Positions 1-5,897 of a stretch of 5,897 nt of DNA are shown piece after piece. The stretch covers positions 1-5,897 of the forward strand of contig CAZJXH010000236.1 in assembly GCA_964549475.1 (NCBI GenBank), in the 5' to 3' direction. Source of the stretch: JBBQKF01 sp964549475. Its GTDB lineage: Bacteria > Bacillota > Clostridia > Saccharofermentanales > UBA5734. A program made the position numbers and the translations under genes. Position 1 is the stretch's first letter, and each line of letters opens with the position of its first letter. Below the pieces are notes generated by a model. It was not told the DNA's origin and did not search any database. It was given only the letters and a program-made list of their open reading frames with translations.

Positions 1-13
1 TCTCCTTCATACC

Positions 14-41
14 GGAATTTACTTCCCAGTGGAATTTACTT
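14..41. repeat. 11-base direct repeat, two copies
   Basis: The sequence ggaatttactt occurs at 14-24 and 31-41, a period of 17 bases. On the minus strand it shares a GTAA(A)TT core with the 13-base repeat, giving four related units in under 80 bases. Confidence 0.85.
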
Positions 42-53
42 TTTCATTCAACC

Positions 54-91
54 CACTTCAATTACATATGTATGTAGGCACTTCAATTACA
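54..91. repeat. 13-base direct repeat, two copies
   Basis: The sequence cacttcaattaca occurs at 54-66 and again at 79-91, a period of 25 bases. The right copy abuts the proposed element end. Confidence 0.9.
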
Positions 92-138
92 CAATTTTTT
101 TAGTGAAAAATGGGAAATAGGGACGGCAGGTTGTGTAA
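87..138. repeat. 8-base inverted repeat ttacacaa / ttgtgtaa
   Basis: The arms at 87-94 and 131-138 are perfect complements separated by 36 bases. The loop is too long and the stem too AT-rich for a convincing terminator. The arms may instead be related insertion-sequence terminal sequences. Confidence 0.4.
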
Positions 139-162
139 AAGCTCAGGGGGTTTCATAGGATC

Positions 163-1281
163 TTAAGGAGCCGGCACTATGGTGAAGCTCCCCCCGGGAA
201 CATTGCCGGACCATATGGAGATCGCTCCGTAGGTCGCGGACTCAACGGCGCCTGTGTTGATTTTATTGTTGTTCAGAGCCTGTACCGGATTGATAATATG
301 GTCCAGTTCAATCACAAGAGATTTGCTGTCCGTGGCGGATCGGTACGCATTGGTTGGCACCCCCAGGGATTCATTCATCACAATTTGAGAGAGGGATACC
401 GTCGGGGTGATATTGTCCGAAAATTTCACGGTTACGACATTTTTCGAATATGTCGCGCTGACGATGACAATCCTTGGCGCCGAAAGGTATATCGGCGCGC
501 TTAGCTCCTCTTTTCCCACCCGGCCTATGACAGAATAGGGCGTGACGCCGTATCGCACATAGCGGTTGCCAAACCGTGTGATGATGTCTTTTTGGGATAA
601 GCTCAAATTGTCCGTCAGTTCCTTGATGCTGAATTTATTATAATCAATCTTGATGTTTGGAATAAAGCTCAGACTGTTTGACTGCGCATAAGACAGCAGG
701 GATTTCGCCTCATTCCATTCTTTGATGGCAAAATAGTCTTTCGTCATGCCGCTTGGCGTCACCGGGGAATCCATTTCATCCGAAACGTACCACCGGAAGG
801 TGTTCATCAGAAAATACTGCTGTGTCGCTGTGGTGATATAGACATCCGTTGTGAAGATATCCAGCGTATTGTCCAATGCATCGATGATTTTAGGCTGCGG
901 GCTGACATTGGCCGTATTTTTTCTGACACTCGTTGTAGAAGGCGCCAGGAGGATCGGGACATTGTTTACAAGCGGCCTCTTCGGTAAAAAAATATGGAGA
1001 TCCGCACCTAGCGAGGTGACGTTGATCACATGCCCCTTCACAGGAGTTCCGAAAACGGTTATTGTCTGTGTTGTATTCACATCCGTCGGAGCAAGGTCCT
1101 GTTTGAGTTCGATCTGCTGTTCCATGAGTGTCTGCGAATCAAACATATTCTGGGTGATTGTCTGTGAATGGGCCAATGTGACAAATCCGTAGGTGATCGC
1201 AGGCAGAAGACAGGCCGCAGCGATGCTGATCAGAGCAACAGCAATCATGATTTCAAGCAGTGTCATTCCTTTGTTTTTCAA
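163..1281 (-). CDS. PilV/GspI-like prepilin with C-terminal Ig-like domain
   Basis: Seen: 372 residues from a TTG start. The leader is only five residues (MKNKG), followed by MTLLEIMIAVALISIAAACL, with Gly at -1, Glu at +5 and Pro at mature position 22, as in many type IV pilins. The next stretch (TITQNMFDSQTLMEQQIE) resembles the GspI/PilV spine, which in that family leads into a small head domain. The last 105 residues (268-372) begin APRIVIVSATYSKNVVTVKF, a pattern typical of bacterial Ig-like or SwmB-type surface domains. Inferred: a minor pilin of the tip complex with an extra, probably adhesive or spacer, module. The TTG is chosen because AGGAGG lies just upstream and gives a canonical short leader; starting at ATG 1374 would add 31 unrelated residues. 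The gene closes the cluster, and no good terminator follows the TAA. The natural-looking end (IVPAP) gives no sign of truncation by the nearby insertion-sequence end. Confidence 0.9.
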   Translation of the reverse strand: MKNKGMTLLEIMIAVALISIAAACLLPAITYGFVTLAHSQTITQNMFDSQTLMEQQIELKQDLAPTDVNTTQTITVFGTPVKGHVINVTSLGADLHIFLPKRPLVNNVPILLAPSTTSVRKNTANVSPQPKIIDALDNTLDIFTTDVYITTATQQYFLMNTFRWYVSDEMDSPVTPSGMTKDYFAIKEWNEAKSLLSYAQSNSLSFIPNIKIDYNKFSIKELTDNLSLSQKDIITRFGNRYVRYGVTPYSVIGRVGKEELSAPIYLSAPRIVIVSATYSKNVVTVKFSDNITPTVSLSQIVMNESLGVPTNAYRSATDSKSLVIELDHIINPVQALNNNKINTGAVESATYGAISIWSGNVPGGSFTIVPAP

Positions 1282-1430
1282 ATAAATCCCTCCTAGTACC
1301 TTGTTAATTCTAGAACCTATGTTACCCGCCGAGGAAAATTTCTGTAGGGCAGGACGGGGACTGATTGACACCACGCAGCCATACTGGAATTCAGCCGGCG
1401 GTATCCGATGGAATCAGGGGTAATCAAGTG
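1282..1430 (-). other. 149-base intergenic leader before the last pilin gene
   Basis: This is the only sizeable gap in the cluster. An in-frame extension of the next gene runs to ATG 1374, but it would place a non-leader sequence before the prepilin signal and has no SD. In-frame readthrough from the vWA-pilin stop gives an unremarkable 37-residue tail. The minus strand holds TAGAAT (1307-1312), which resembles a -10 box, but no matching -35 box is seen. No stable hairpin with a T-tract is visible. Confidence 0.45.
1288..1294 (-). promoter_or_regulatory. SD box that fixes a TTG start
   Basis: AGGAGGG on the minus strand lies six bases before TTG 1281. It is the strongest SD in the window and decides for the rare start codon and the five-residue prepilin leader. 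Confidence 0.8.
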
Positions 1431-2912
1431 CTAGTCCGGACCGCCGATTTGCCATAGCGCATCGCTGATGTCTCTTTGGATCGAGGAGAATATATCCTGC
1501 AGCGCCGCGGAAGACCCGGCTGTATAGTATTTGGTGTTCCCCGTTGTCGCCATGGCGATATCCTGCAGGCTGTCATAATCCGAGGAATCTGCGGAAAATC
1601 CGATGACATAGACCTTGATCGCCTCATTCGTCTCTTTTTTATAGTCTCTGACCATCTGTCCGATGGTATCCACATAATTCGTGCCCCAGATGTCAAGAGA
1701 GCCGCCATCTCCGTAAACCCGCCCGGATGGATAATTCGTATTGTCCGATGCCATGGATTCGCTGATGTTGCCGTTCCCAAGAACATAGTCGGCATGTTTA
1801 TAATAATAGGTATATTTCTTCCTAGAATAAGTATAGTTGGTATAAAGATACACCGAGCCATTCTGTGTGATGCTTGGATAATAATAGCTGCTGGTCAGCG
1901 TGGAAACCCTTGTGACACTTCCATACGTTGTCACACCATCCACCAGGATGATCATAAAGTTTTTATTCGTACTGCCCAGGTTTTGCGGAAGCTCGTTGAA
2001 CGCCTTGATCTGATAGAACGCCCTCCGGATTCCGTCTCCCGTGTTTGTGCCTCCGCCGGCATGTAACGCATTGACCATATTGACCAGTCCGGTGTTTGTC
2101 GTATTGTTCACCTGCGCGTTCAGCATGGGCTGGGATGCGTTCGCACTGGTCGAAAATGGATTGATGCTTACATAGATGTTCGGCCGCTTCGAAAGCTCGG
2201 TGATCATCCGGACCGCTTCGGTTTTCATCAGCTTCAGCCTGGAAAAATCAGCAGGGTCGTAGGAATAGTCATCTCCATAATAATATCCATCCATCGTGTA
2301 GCCCATGCTCCCTGATTTGTCCAGAACAAACGCCACATCCGCATTTTTATTCGCCACTTCCGTGATCCGCACATCGATTTTATAAGCCAGGACATTGGCC
2401 GTTTTCCCATACGCCCGGTCCATGACCTGGAGGGAGTTTTGCGCCAGTACCTGGGTGGTGATATTCCTGGAAGCGCCGTTTTGATTCACGGCAAGGTTGA
2501 ATGCCAGCAGGTTGCTCTCATTCGCCGCGGTTGCTTTGGTGAAGCCGAAATCCATGACGACGCCGTCTATTCTTATCGTTATCGGACGTTCTATGTGAGT
2601 TTTCGTCACGCTGTCCCAGTAGTATTCGACAATTTGCGTCTTGTCGCTGTTCAGCATGACATAATTCCATTCATCGGTCAGATTATCCGCATTGTCGCGG
2701 TGCAGTAAAAAAACCGCCGCGGCATCCCGGATGGTTTCGTTGACTTTCTGGGACATGACCCGAAGAGTCGTCTGCATGTCAAACTCGCCGGCCGTCATTG
2801 TATTGACTTTCAGCCCGAAACTCAGCAATCCGACGGTTGCCGCCATGACTAGGGAAAACAACGCCAGTGCGATGAGTAGTTCGATCAGGGTTACGCCCCT
2901 TCTTCTTTTCAT
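1431..2912 (-). CDS. PilW/GspJ-like prepilin fused to a von Willebrand factor A domain
   Basis: Seen: 493 residues. The leader MKRRRG is followed by VTLIELLIALALFSLVMA, so Gly is at -1 and Glu at +5: a textbook class III prepilin N-terminus. Residues 34-70 (TLRVMSQKVNETIRDAAAVF) match the GspJ/PilW helix, and a beta-rich pilin module runs to about 185. A vWA domain follows at about 191-480: VAFVLDKSGSMG (MIDAS D198, S200, S202), GGGTNTGDGIRRAF (T289), FMIILVDG (D325) and strand IKVYVIGFS (432-440). All five usual MIDAS residues are present. Tyrosine-rich insertions lie at 206-218 and 341-376. No cysteine is seen. Known: PilB of Streptococcus sanguinis is a bimodular type IV pilin with a vWA adhesion module, and Gram-negative PilY1 also carries vWA. 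Inferred: a surface-exposed, metal-dependent adhesin at the filament tip. The start at 2912 is chosen for its SD and the leader. An upstream in-frame ATG at 2999 only adds sequence overlapping the previous gene. Confidence 0.93.
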   Translation of the reverse strand: MKRRRGVTLIELLIALALFSLVMAATVGLLSFGLKVNTMTAGEFDMQTTLRVMSQKVNETIRDAAAVFLLHRDNADNLTDEWNYVMLNSDKTQIVEYYWDSVTKTHIERPITIRIDGVVMDFGFTKATAANESNLLAFNLAVNQNGASRNITTQVLAQNSLQVMDRAYGKTANVLAYKIDVRITEVANKNADVAFVLDKSGSMGYTMDGYYYGDDYSYDPADFSRLKLMKTEAVRMITELSKRPNIYVSINPFSTSANASQPMLNAQVNNTTNTGLVNMVNALHAGGGTNTGDGIRRAFYQIKAFNELPQNLGSTNKNFMIILVDGVTTYGSVTRVSTLTSSYYYPSITQNGSVYLYTNYTYSRKKYTYYYKHADYVLGNGNISESMASDNTNYPSGRVYGDGGSLDIWGTNYVDTIGQMVRDYKKETNEAIKVYVIGFSADSSDYDSLQDIAMATTGNTKYYTAGSSAALQDIFSSIQRDISDALWQIGGPD

Positions 2913-2918
2913 TGACAG

Positions 2919-2927
2919 CCTCTCCTT
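2919..2927 (-). promoter_or_regulatory. SD box of the vWA-pilin gene
   Basis: AAGGAGAGG on the minus strand lies six bases before ATG 2912 and overlaps the TAA of the preceding pilin gene. It fixes the start at the short MKRRRG leader and indicates translational coupling. Confidence 0.8.
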
Positions 2928-3489
2928 AATTGCTTTTCCATACAACATCAATCGGGTTTGACGGATCAAAATACATGCTTCTGGTATATTGCGCATCACT
3001 GTCTTTCAGCGTTGCGACGGCCGTAATAATGATCCAGCCGCCATAGCCGGTATCGGTCGATTTTTTCGCTGTAACGGTGATGGTGCCGTTTTCATAATCG
3101 ATATCGGTCTGCCGCTGCTCCAGGACCGGATTGGTGGTCCGTGTCAGTTCGTTCAATTTGGCATTGCTGTTCGCAAGCAGTGCCGAATAGGCCATCTGCA
3201 CGCCCGAATACGCCAGATAATAGGCTTCCATCGAATCTTGCTGGTATTTCGCCTGTTGCGTATTCGACGCAAGAATCGACAATATGGTTGTGGCCAGAAC
3301 GCTTAGTGCAAGAATGACCACAAGGACATAGACCAGCGCGCTTCCGCTTTTGCTGTTCCTTTTATCGCTTTTTCCTATATCCCTGGTTCCATTCGACTTT
3401 CTGATTCGATCCACCACCATTCTCTCCTGTTTGTTCGGGGATGCCGATAGGGTCATGTTATTTGTATAATCCAATTCTACCTGTTTCAT
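2926..3489 (-). CDS. PilX/GspK-like minor prepilin lacking Glu+5
   Basis: Seen: 187 residues if read from ATG 3489. A basic segment (RIRKSN...KSDKRNSKSG) ends at Gly49 and is followed by SALVYVLVVILALSVL, a hydrophobic helix at about 51-73. Behind it comes an amphipathic stretch with EAYYLAYSGVQMAYSALL (89-106), then a small domain with beta-like segments ending GGWIIITAVATL and RSMYF. Known: class III prepilins are cut after the Gly and assembled into type IV pili or type II pseudopili. Most carry Glu at +5, while GspK and many PilX-like subunits do not. Here +5 is Tyr54. The 'AxxLAxxGxxxAxxAL' pattern after the helix is typical of PilX-type minor pilins. The start is uncertain: ATG 3489 lacks an SD, whereas AGGAG at 3424-3428 precedes ATG 3420 by 3 bases and GTG 3417 by 6, which would shorten the leader to about 25 residues. 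The stop overlaps the SD of the next gene. Likely role: part of the filament-initiating tip complex. Confidence 0.8.
   Translation of the reverse strand: MKQVELDYTNNMTLSASPNKQERMVVDRIRKSNGTRDIGKSDKRNSKSGSALVYVLVVILALSVLATTILSILASNTQQAKYQQDSMEAYYLAYSGVQMAYSALLANSNAKLNELTRTTNPVLEQRQTDIDYENGTITVTAKKSTDTGYGGWIIITAVATLKDSDAQYTRSMYFDPSNPIDVVWKSN
3424..3428 (-). promoter_or_regulatory. Internal SD box suggesting a later start for the PilX-like gene
   Basis: The minus strand reads AGGAG-AGA-ATG-GTG-GTG. The spacing is 3 bases to ATG 3420, 6 to GTG 3417 and 9 to GTG 3414. The annotated ATG at 3489 has only AAATAGTCC in front of it, so the real start may be in this trio. Confidence 0.5.
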
Positions 3490-3498
3490 GGACTATTT

Positions 3499-4365
3499 TC
3501 AATTAAATTCTTCCTGCATGGTTTCCAGCAGTTCCGGCTGGATCAGCAGCCAGAATTCATGGATTTTTTCTGTACCGCGGAGGCTGTATTTATAGATGAA
3601 ATATTGAAAGACATCCTTGAGCGCCAGTCTTTCCTCCCGGTTTAATTTTCGAAGCATATTATTCAATATCTTTGCCTGGTTCTTCGTTTCAAACCGCATG
3701 AGCGCGATGATCAGCCGTTCACTGCCGAATTCAATATAGTCCTGCCCGGAGCAGAAGAGAAAGAACACACTCATCGCATCGATTGCGATAACCGAATCCC
3801 GGTTTATTTTGTGAAAAGACAGGAATTCCCGCATATCAAGCTGTTCTGTTCTGGCCAGCTCGATGAATTTATTATCCGCCTGGCTTGAAAGAGCGATGGA
3901 CCGCAGTGTTTCCGCCGAAAAATTCACTTCTTTGACATATTCGGCTGTTTTCGGGTTATTCACCACATAGAGGAAAAGATTGCGGAATTTCGGCTTGTCA
4001 TAGTAGTCCTGCCACAAAAGGTACAAAATGCGGAAAACATACTTCCGATAACGCATCCGGATAATCGGAAGGATCTTGTTCTCATTGAATATTTCAAGCA
4101 GTGTCGGCAGCTGCCATAGAATAGCGGATATCTGCTTCTTGGTCAGGGAAAAAATCGCATTCTTCAGGATCGCCTCATCGGTCATGTGAAAAAGATACAA
4201 GCAGCCGGCGATATCGAATTCGCTGTCATCCGGGGAATTGCGATGAATATTGTACAGTGCGTCTTTTTCAGAGATGGTCTTGATCGCCGCTTGAAGAAGG
4301 GGATTCTCTCTTGCAATCCTTGCTGTTTCAGTTTTTTTTTCGAACGTCTTCCCCATTTGCCCCAT
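3499..4365 (-). CDS. Uncharacterised alpha-helical protein coupled to the ZorA-like gene
   Basis: I do not recognise this 288-residue protein. Seen: no signal peptide and no clear membrane helix. It is rich in Leu, Ile, Phe, Lys and Glu, with predicted helices throughout, so it looks like a soluble cytoplasmic helical-repeat or scaffold protein. Notable stretches are a basic-aromatic block, RMRYRKYVFRILYLLWQDYY (103-122), and a C-terminal block around HEFWLLIQPEL (269-279). Codons 8-11 contain a run of nine A. The start ATG lies 13 bases after the stop of the membrane-protein gene, with GGGGAG five bases upstream, so translation is probably coupled and the products may bind each other. Inferred and weak: in Zorya loci a helical EH-signature protein (ZorC) accompanies ZorA, and this gene holds a similar position. 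However, it is shorter than the ZorC proteins I know, and I cannot match the signature residues by eye. The gene is certain, the function unknown. Confidence 0.85.
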   Translation of the reverse strand: MGQMGKTFEKKTETARIARENPLLQAAIKTISEKDALYNIHRNSPDDSEFDIAGCLYLFHMTDEAILKNAIFSLTKKQISAILWQLPTLLEIFNENKILPIIRMRYRKYVFRILYLLWQDYYDKPKFRNLFLYVVNNPKTAEYVKEVNFSAETLRSIALSSQADNKFIELARTEQLDMREFLSFHKINRDSVIAIDAMSVFFLFCSGQDYIEFGSERLIIALMRFETKNQAKILNNMLRKLNREERLALKDVFQYFIYKYSLRGTEKIHEFWLLIQPELLETMQEEFN

Positions 4366-4370
4366 TTAAT

Positions 4371-4376
4371 CTCCCC
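4371..4376 (-). promoter_or_regulatory. SD box of the helical-protein gene
   Basis: GGGGAG on the minus strand lies five bases before the ATG at 4365 and immediately after the TAA of the preceding gene. This supports that start over the second in-frame ATG three codons later, and suggests translational coupling. Confidence 0.7.
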
Positions 4377-4378
4377 TG

Positions 4379-5839
4379 TTACATCTTGGCTGGATTGATG
4401 CGGCGTAAAATTTCCGGAAGCTCGTCAATGGCTTCTTGAAGGTCCTGGATGGATTGGCTCAGATGGACGGAAATCGTTGCAAGGTCTTGCTCGAATGTAT
4501 GGAAAACCTGATCGACTTCGTGATTGACGCCTTCCGCCAGCCCGGTGTAGGATCCTTTCAGCAGTTCGCCCGCCGCAAGCATATCGCCGGAAGCGGCGCG
4601 CAGCGAAATGATCGAGGAGGAGTACTGGTCTTTGAAATCATCAAAAAAGGTCTGCATCGCATTCATGGATTGATTCGAGGCATTCAGCAGGTCATCTTGG
4701 AATTTCGTCAGATTCTCTATGGTGAAATTCTGATTGCGGGAATTATTCCGGATGTACTCCACCAGACCTTCCAGCTGCAGGACGCTTTCCGAGAGGGTCT
4801 CATTCATCGCCCTGACTTGGGTCAGATGATCGTCATACCCCGCCAGGACTTGATTGGAAGCATCTCCCACTTGCAGGATACAATCCTTCGATTCTGTATA
4901 AATCGATGTGACCGATTGCAGTGTTTCAGCGGTTTTTGACTGGATTTCCGCCATCGATCCGGTCGTTTCGGATATCTTCCCGATTTGTTCAAGATACAGC
5001 TGTGTCGTTGTCTCTGCAAAGTGTTCCGCAAGACGCTGCATGGATTCGATCTGCCTTTCAGTGGTAGCGGATACAAAATCTCCGATCATTTTCTTCGTTT
5101 CTTCGAGGAACGGCTCGATCGCCTTGATCGTATTGTCAGCGATATGATCATTCAGCCCCGCATAAAACTTCAGCTGTTCCCTGTTGTAGGAATGCATGGA
5201 CCAGCGGACATCGGCAAGCTGTTCGGATAAGCCGGGCATCGTCTGATGGGTCATGGCAATCCATTGAGAGAATGTCCGGAGCTGGGTGCGGGTTTGATAA
5301 ACAAGGGCTTTATAATAGGCTGACAGGATCAGAGCAGCCAGAATGACCGACAGGATCAGGATAGAGGCTTCGATCCGCATGTTCGTTGTTATTGTGGAAA
5401 AAAAAGCATAATACAGGAATGCCGCCGCTGTGAGAATCATCCCCGATACAGACAGGATAATCGGTGCAAAAGATGCCAGAGCCGTATTGGTTGTCTCTTC
5501 GATTGTCTTGTCCGGAGAAAAATATTCAAAAACATTCGCATACTGATAATTCCCCTTATAATTGCCGATCGAGGTTAAATACCGGTTCCATAACGCATGG
5601 AGTTTTTTGTCCGAAAACAATTGGTATCCGTCCATCAGAAAAAAAGTGGGATTCCCCTGAATCTTCCATTCGCTGTTCAAGTGCCTGCAGGCGCTCTTCA
5701 AGGAAGCTTTCATCCCTGACAGCGGAATATAAAAAACAATCAGCAATAAAACCGCTAGCAGGGCGATGATCAGGGCAGCCGCATAGAACAAATCAAAATA
5801 CATATCTTCCATTGTATGATATAGCAAAAGCCAGACCAT
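4379..5839 (-). CDS. ZorA/MotA-like three-helix membrane protein with long helical tail
   Basis: Seen: 486 residues from ATG 5839. Hydrophobic helices lie at about 14-39, 124-147 and 157-179. The lysine/arginine-rich stretches after helices 1 and 3 predict N-terminus out and the tail in the cytoplasm. Residues from about 198 to the end are polar, hydrophobic only at heptad-like intervals and nearly proline-free, so probably a long coiled coil. Between helices 1 and 2 are WNRYL (84-88) and EYFSPDKTIE (105-114), followed by FAPIILSVSGMIL at the start of helix 2. Known: the ZorA branch of MotA/TolQ/ExbB has this layout, with a cytoplasmic region, two pore helices and a long intracellular tail. 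Inferred: a distant relative, since the usual GxLGTFxGL motif at helix 2 is replaced by a sequence without GTF, so ion conduction is doubtful. An in-frame TTG at 5854 has no SD; the ATG at 5839 follows AAGGAG with a short 3-base spacer. The frame stays open to the right edge, so an upstream start cannot be excluded. Alternatively it is a structural coiled-coil anchor. The gene is certain, the family moderate. Confidence 0.85.
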   Translation of the reverse strand: MVWLLLYHTMEDMYFDLFYAAALIIALLAVLLLIVFYIPLSGMKASLKSACRHLNSEWKIQGNPTFFLMDGYQLFSDKKLHALWNRYLTSIGNYKGNYQYANVFEYFSPDKTIEETTNTALASFAPIILSVSGMILTAAAFLYYAFFSTITTNMRIEASILILSVILAALILSAYYKALVYQTRTQLRTFSQWIAMTHQTMPGLSEQLADVRWSMHSYNREQLKFYAGLNDHIADNTIKAIEPFLEETKKMIGDFVSATTERQIESMQRLAEHFAETTTQLYLEQIGKISETTGSMAEIQSKTAETLQSVTSIYTESKDCILQVGDASNQVLAGYDDHLTQVRAMNETLSESVLQLEGLVEYIRNNSRNQNFTIENLTKFQDDLLNASNQSMNAMQTFFDDFKDQYSSSIISLRAASGDMLAAGELLKGSYTGLAEGVNHEVDQVFHTFEQDLATISVHLSQSIQDLQEAIDELPEILRRINPAKM

Positions 5840-5842
5840 ACG

Positions 5843-5848
5843 CTCCTT
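5843..5848 (-). promoter_or_regulatory. SD box favouring the ATG at 5839
   Basis: The minus strand reads AAGGAG, then CGT, then ATG. The 3-base spacer is shorter than ideal, but the in-frame TTG at 5854 lies upstream of this box and has no SD of its own. Confidence 0.5.
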
Positions 5849-5897
5849 TCCCAAATTCTGAACACAACTTCGTTTTCTTTTATCAACAGGCCGGTAC

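Larger units (their letters stand above)
1..93 (-). mobile_element. Probable terminal end of an IS21-like insertion sequence (partial)
   Basis: Read on the minus strand, the segment begins TGTGTAATTGAAGTG at 93. It carries two copies of a 13-base repeat and two of an 11-base repeat, then ends at the window edge with GAAGGAGA, a good SD for a gene starting outside. Known: IS21-family ends start with TG, carry several internal direct repeats bound by the transposase, and lie just before istA. Inferred from layout only, because no transposase sequence and no target duplication can be seen. It could instead be the promoter or operator region of another leftward gene. Confidence 0.4.

Noticed and set aside
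87..138. Inverted repeat as a transcription terminator for the cluster
   Set aside because: It has an AT-rich 8-base stem with a 36-base loop and no following T-tract in the direction of transcription.
1282..1374. 31-residue upstream extension of the PilV-like pilin
   Set aside because: It has no SD at 1374, and AGGAGG directly precedes TTG 1281, which yields a canonical leader.
1424..1861. 145-residue minus-strand open frame
   Set aside because: It is an out-of-frame shadow of the vWA domain, with an Arg/Ile/Pro-rich nonsense composition.
1476..2066. 196-residue plus-strand open frame
   Set aside because: It lies wholly inside the vWA-pilin gene on the opposite strand. No SD or recognisable domain is seen, while the minus frame has a clear MIDAS domain.
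2913..2999. 29-residue upstream extension of the vWA-pilin
   Set aside because: It overlaps the PilX-like gene in another frame and would hide the prepilin leader. The SD points to 2912.
4908..5230. Overlapping plus-strand frames opposite the membrane-protein tail
   Set aside because: They are shadows of the coiled-coil coding region with no SD and no family resemblance.
4379..5839. Calling the locus a Zorya anti-phage system
   Set aside because: Only a diverged ZorA-like protein is present. There is no ZorB, helicase or nuclease in the window, and the neighbours are pilins.
5855..5897. Promoter upstream of the first gene
   Set aside because: TTGATA resembles a -35 box, but the nearest -10-like sequence (CAGAAT) is about 20 bases away and a poor match. 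The cluster may continue from genes beyond the edge.

Overview
The window carries one compact minus-strand gene cluster of five genes, read from the right edge towards the left. The strong Shine-Dalgarno (SD) boxes, a TTG start, moderate base composition and small type IV-style pilins with short basic leaders suggest a Gram-positive, Bacillota-like bacterium. This assignment comes from style, not from any marker gene, and is low confidence.

Layout in transcription order: (1) 5839-4379, a three-helix membrane protein with a long helical cytoplasmic tail, resembling the ZorA branch of the MotA/TolQ/ExbB family but lacking its GTFxGL-type pore motif. (2) 4365-3499, an alpha-helical soluble protein I do not recognise. 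(3) 3489-2926, a PilX/GspK-like minor prepilin without Glu+5. (4) 2912-1431, a PilW/GspJ-like prepilin fused to a complete von Willebrand factor A (vWA) domain with an intact MIDAS metal site and tyrosine-rich insertions. (5) 1281-163, a PilV/GspI-like prepilin ending in a probable bacterial Ig-like domain. The gaps between genes 1-2, 2-3 and 3-4 are 13, 9 and 13 bases, so these four are almost certainly co-transcribed. A 149-base leader separates gene 5.

The last three genes look like the tip-complex set of a type IV filament (K/X, J/W and I/V classes). Here the adhesive module, which Gram-negative pili often carry on a separate PilY1-like protein, is built into the J/W-like subunit. The two genes in front are the puzzle: a motor-stator-like membrane protein and an orphan helical protein, tightly coupled to minor pilins. 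No assembly ATPase, platform protein, prepilin peptidase, ZorB/MotB-type partner or helicase lies in the window.

The left 140 bases are AT-rich and hold nested direct repeats ending in a TG...CA-type terminus, with an SD box at the very edge. This is probably one end of an IS21-like insertion sequence whose transposase lies outside the window. I see no RNA gene, CRISPR array or convincing terminator.
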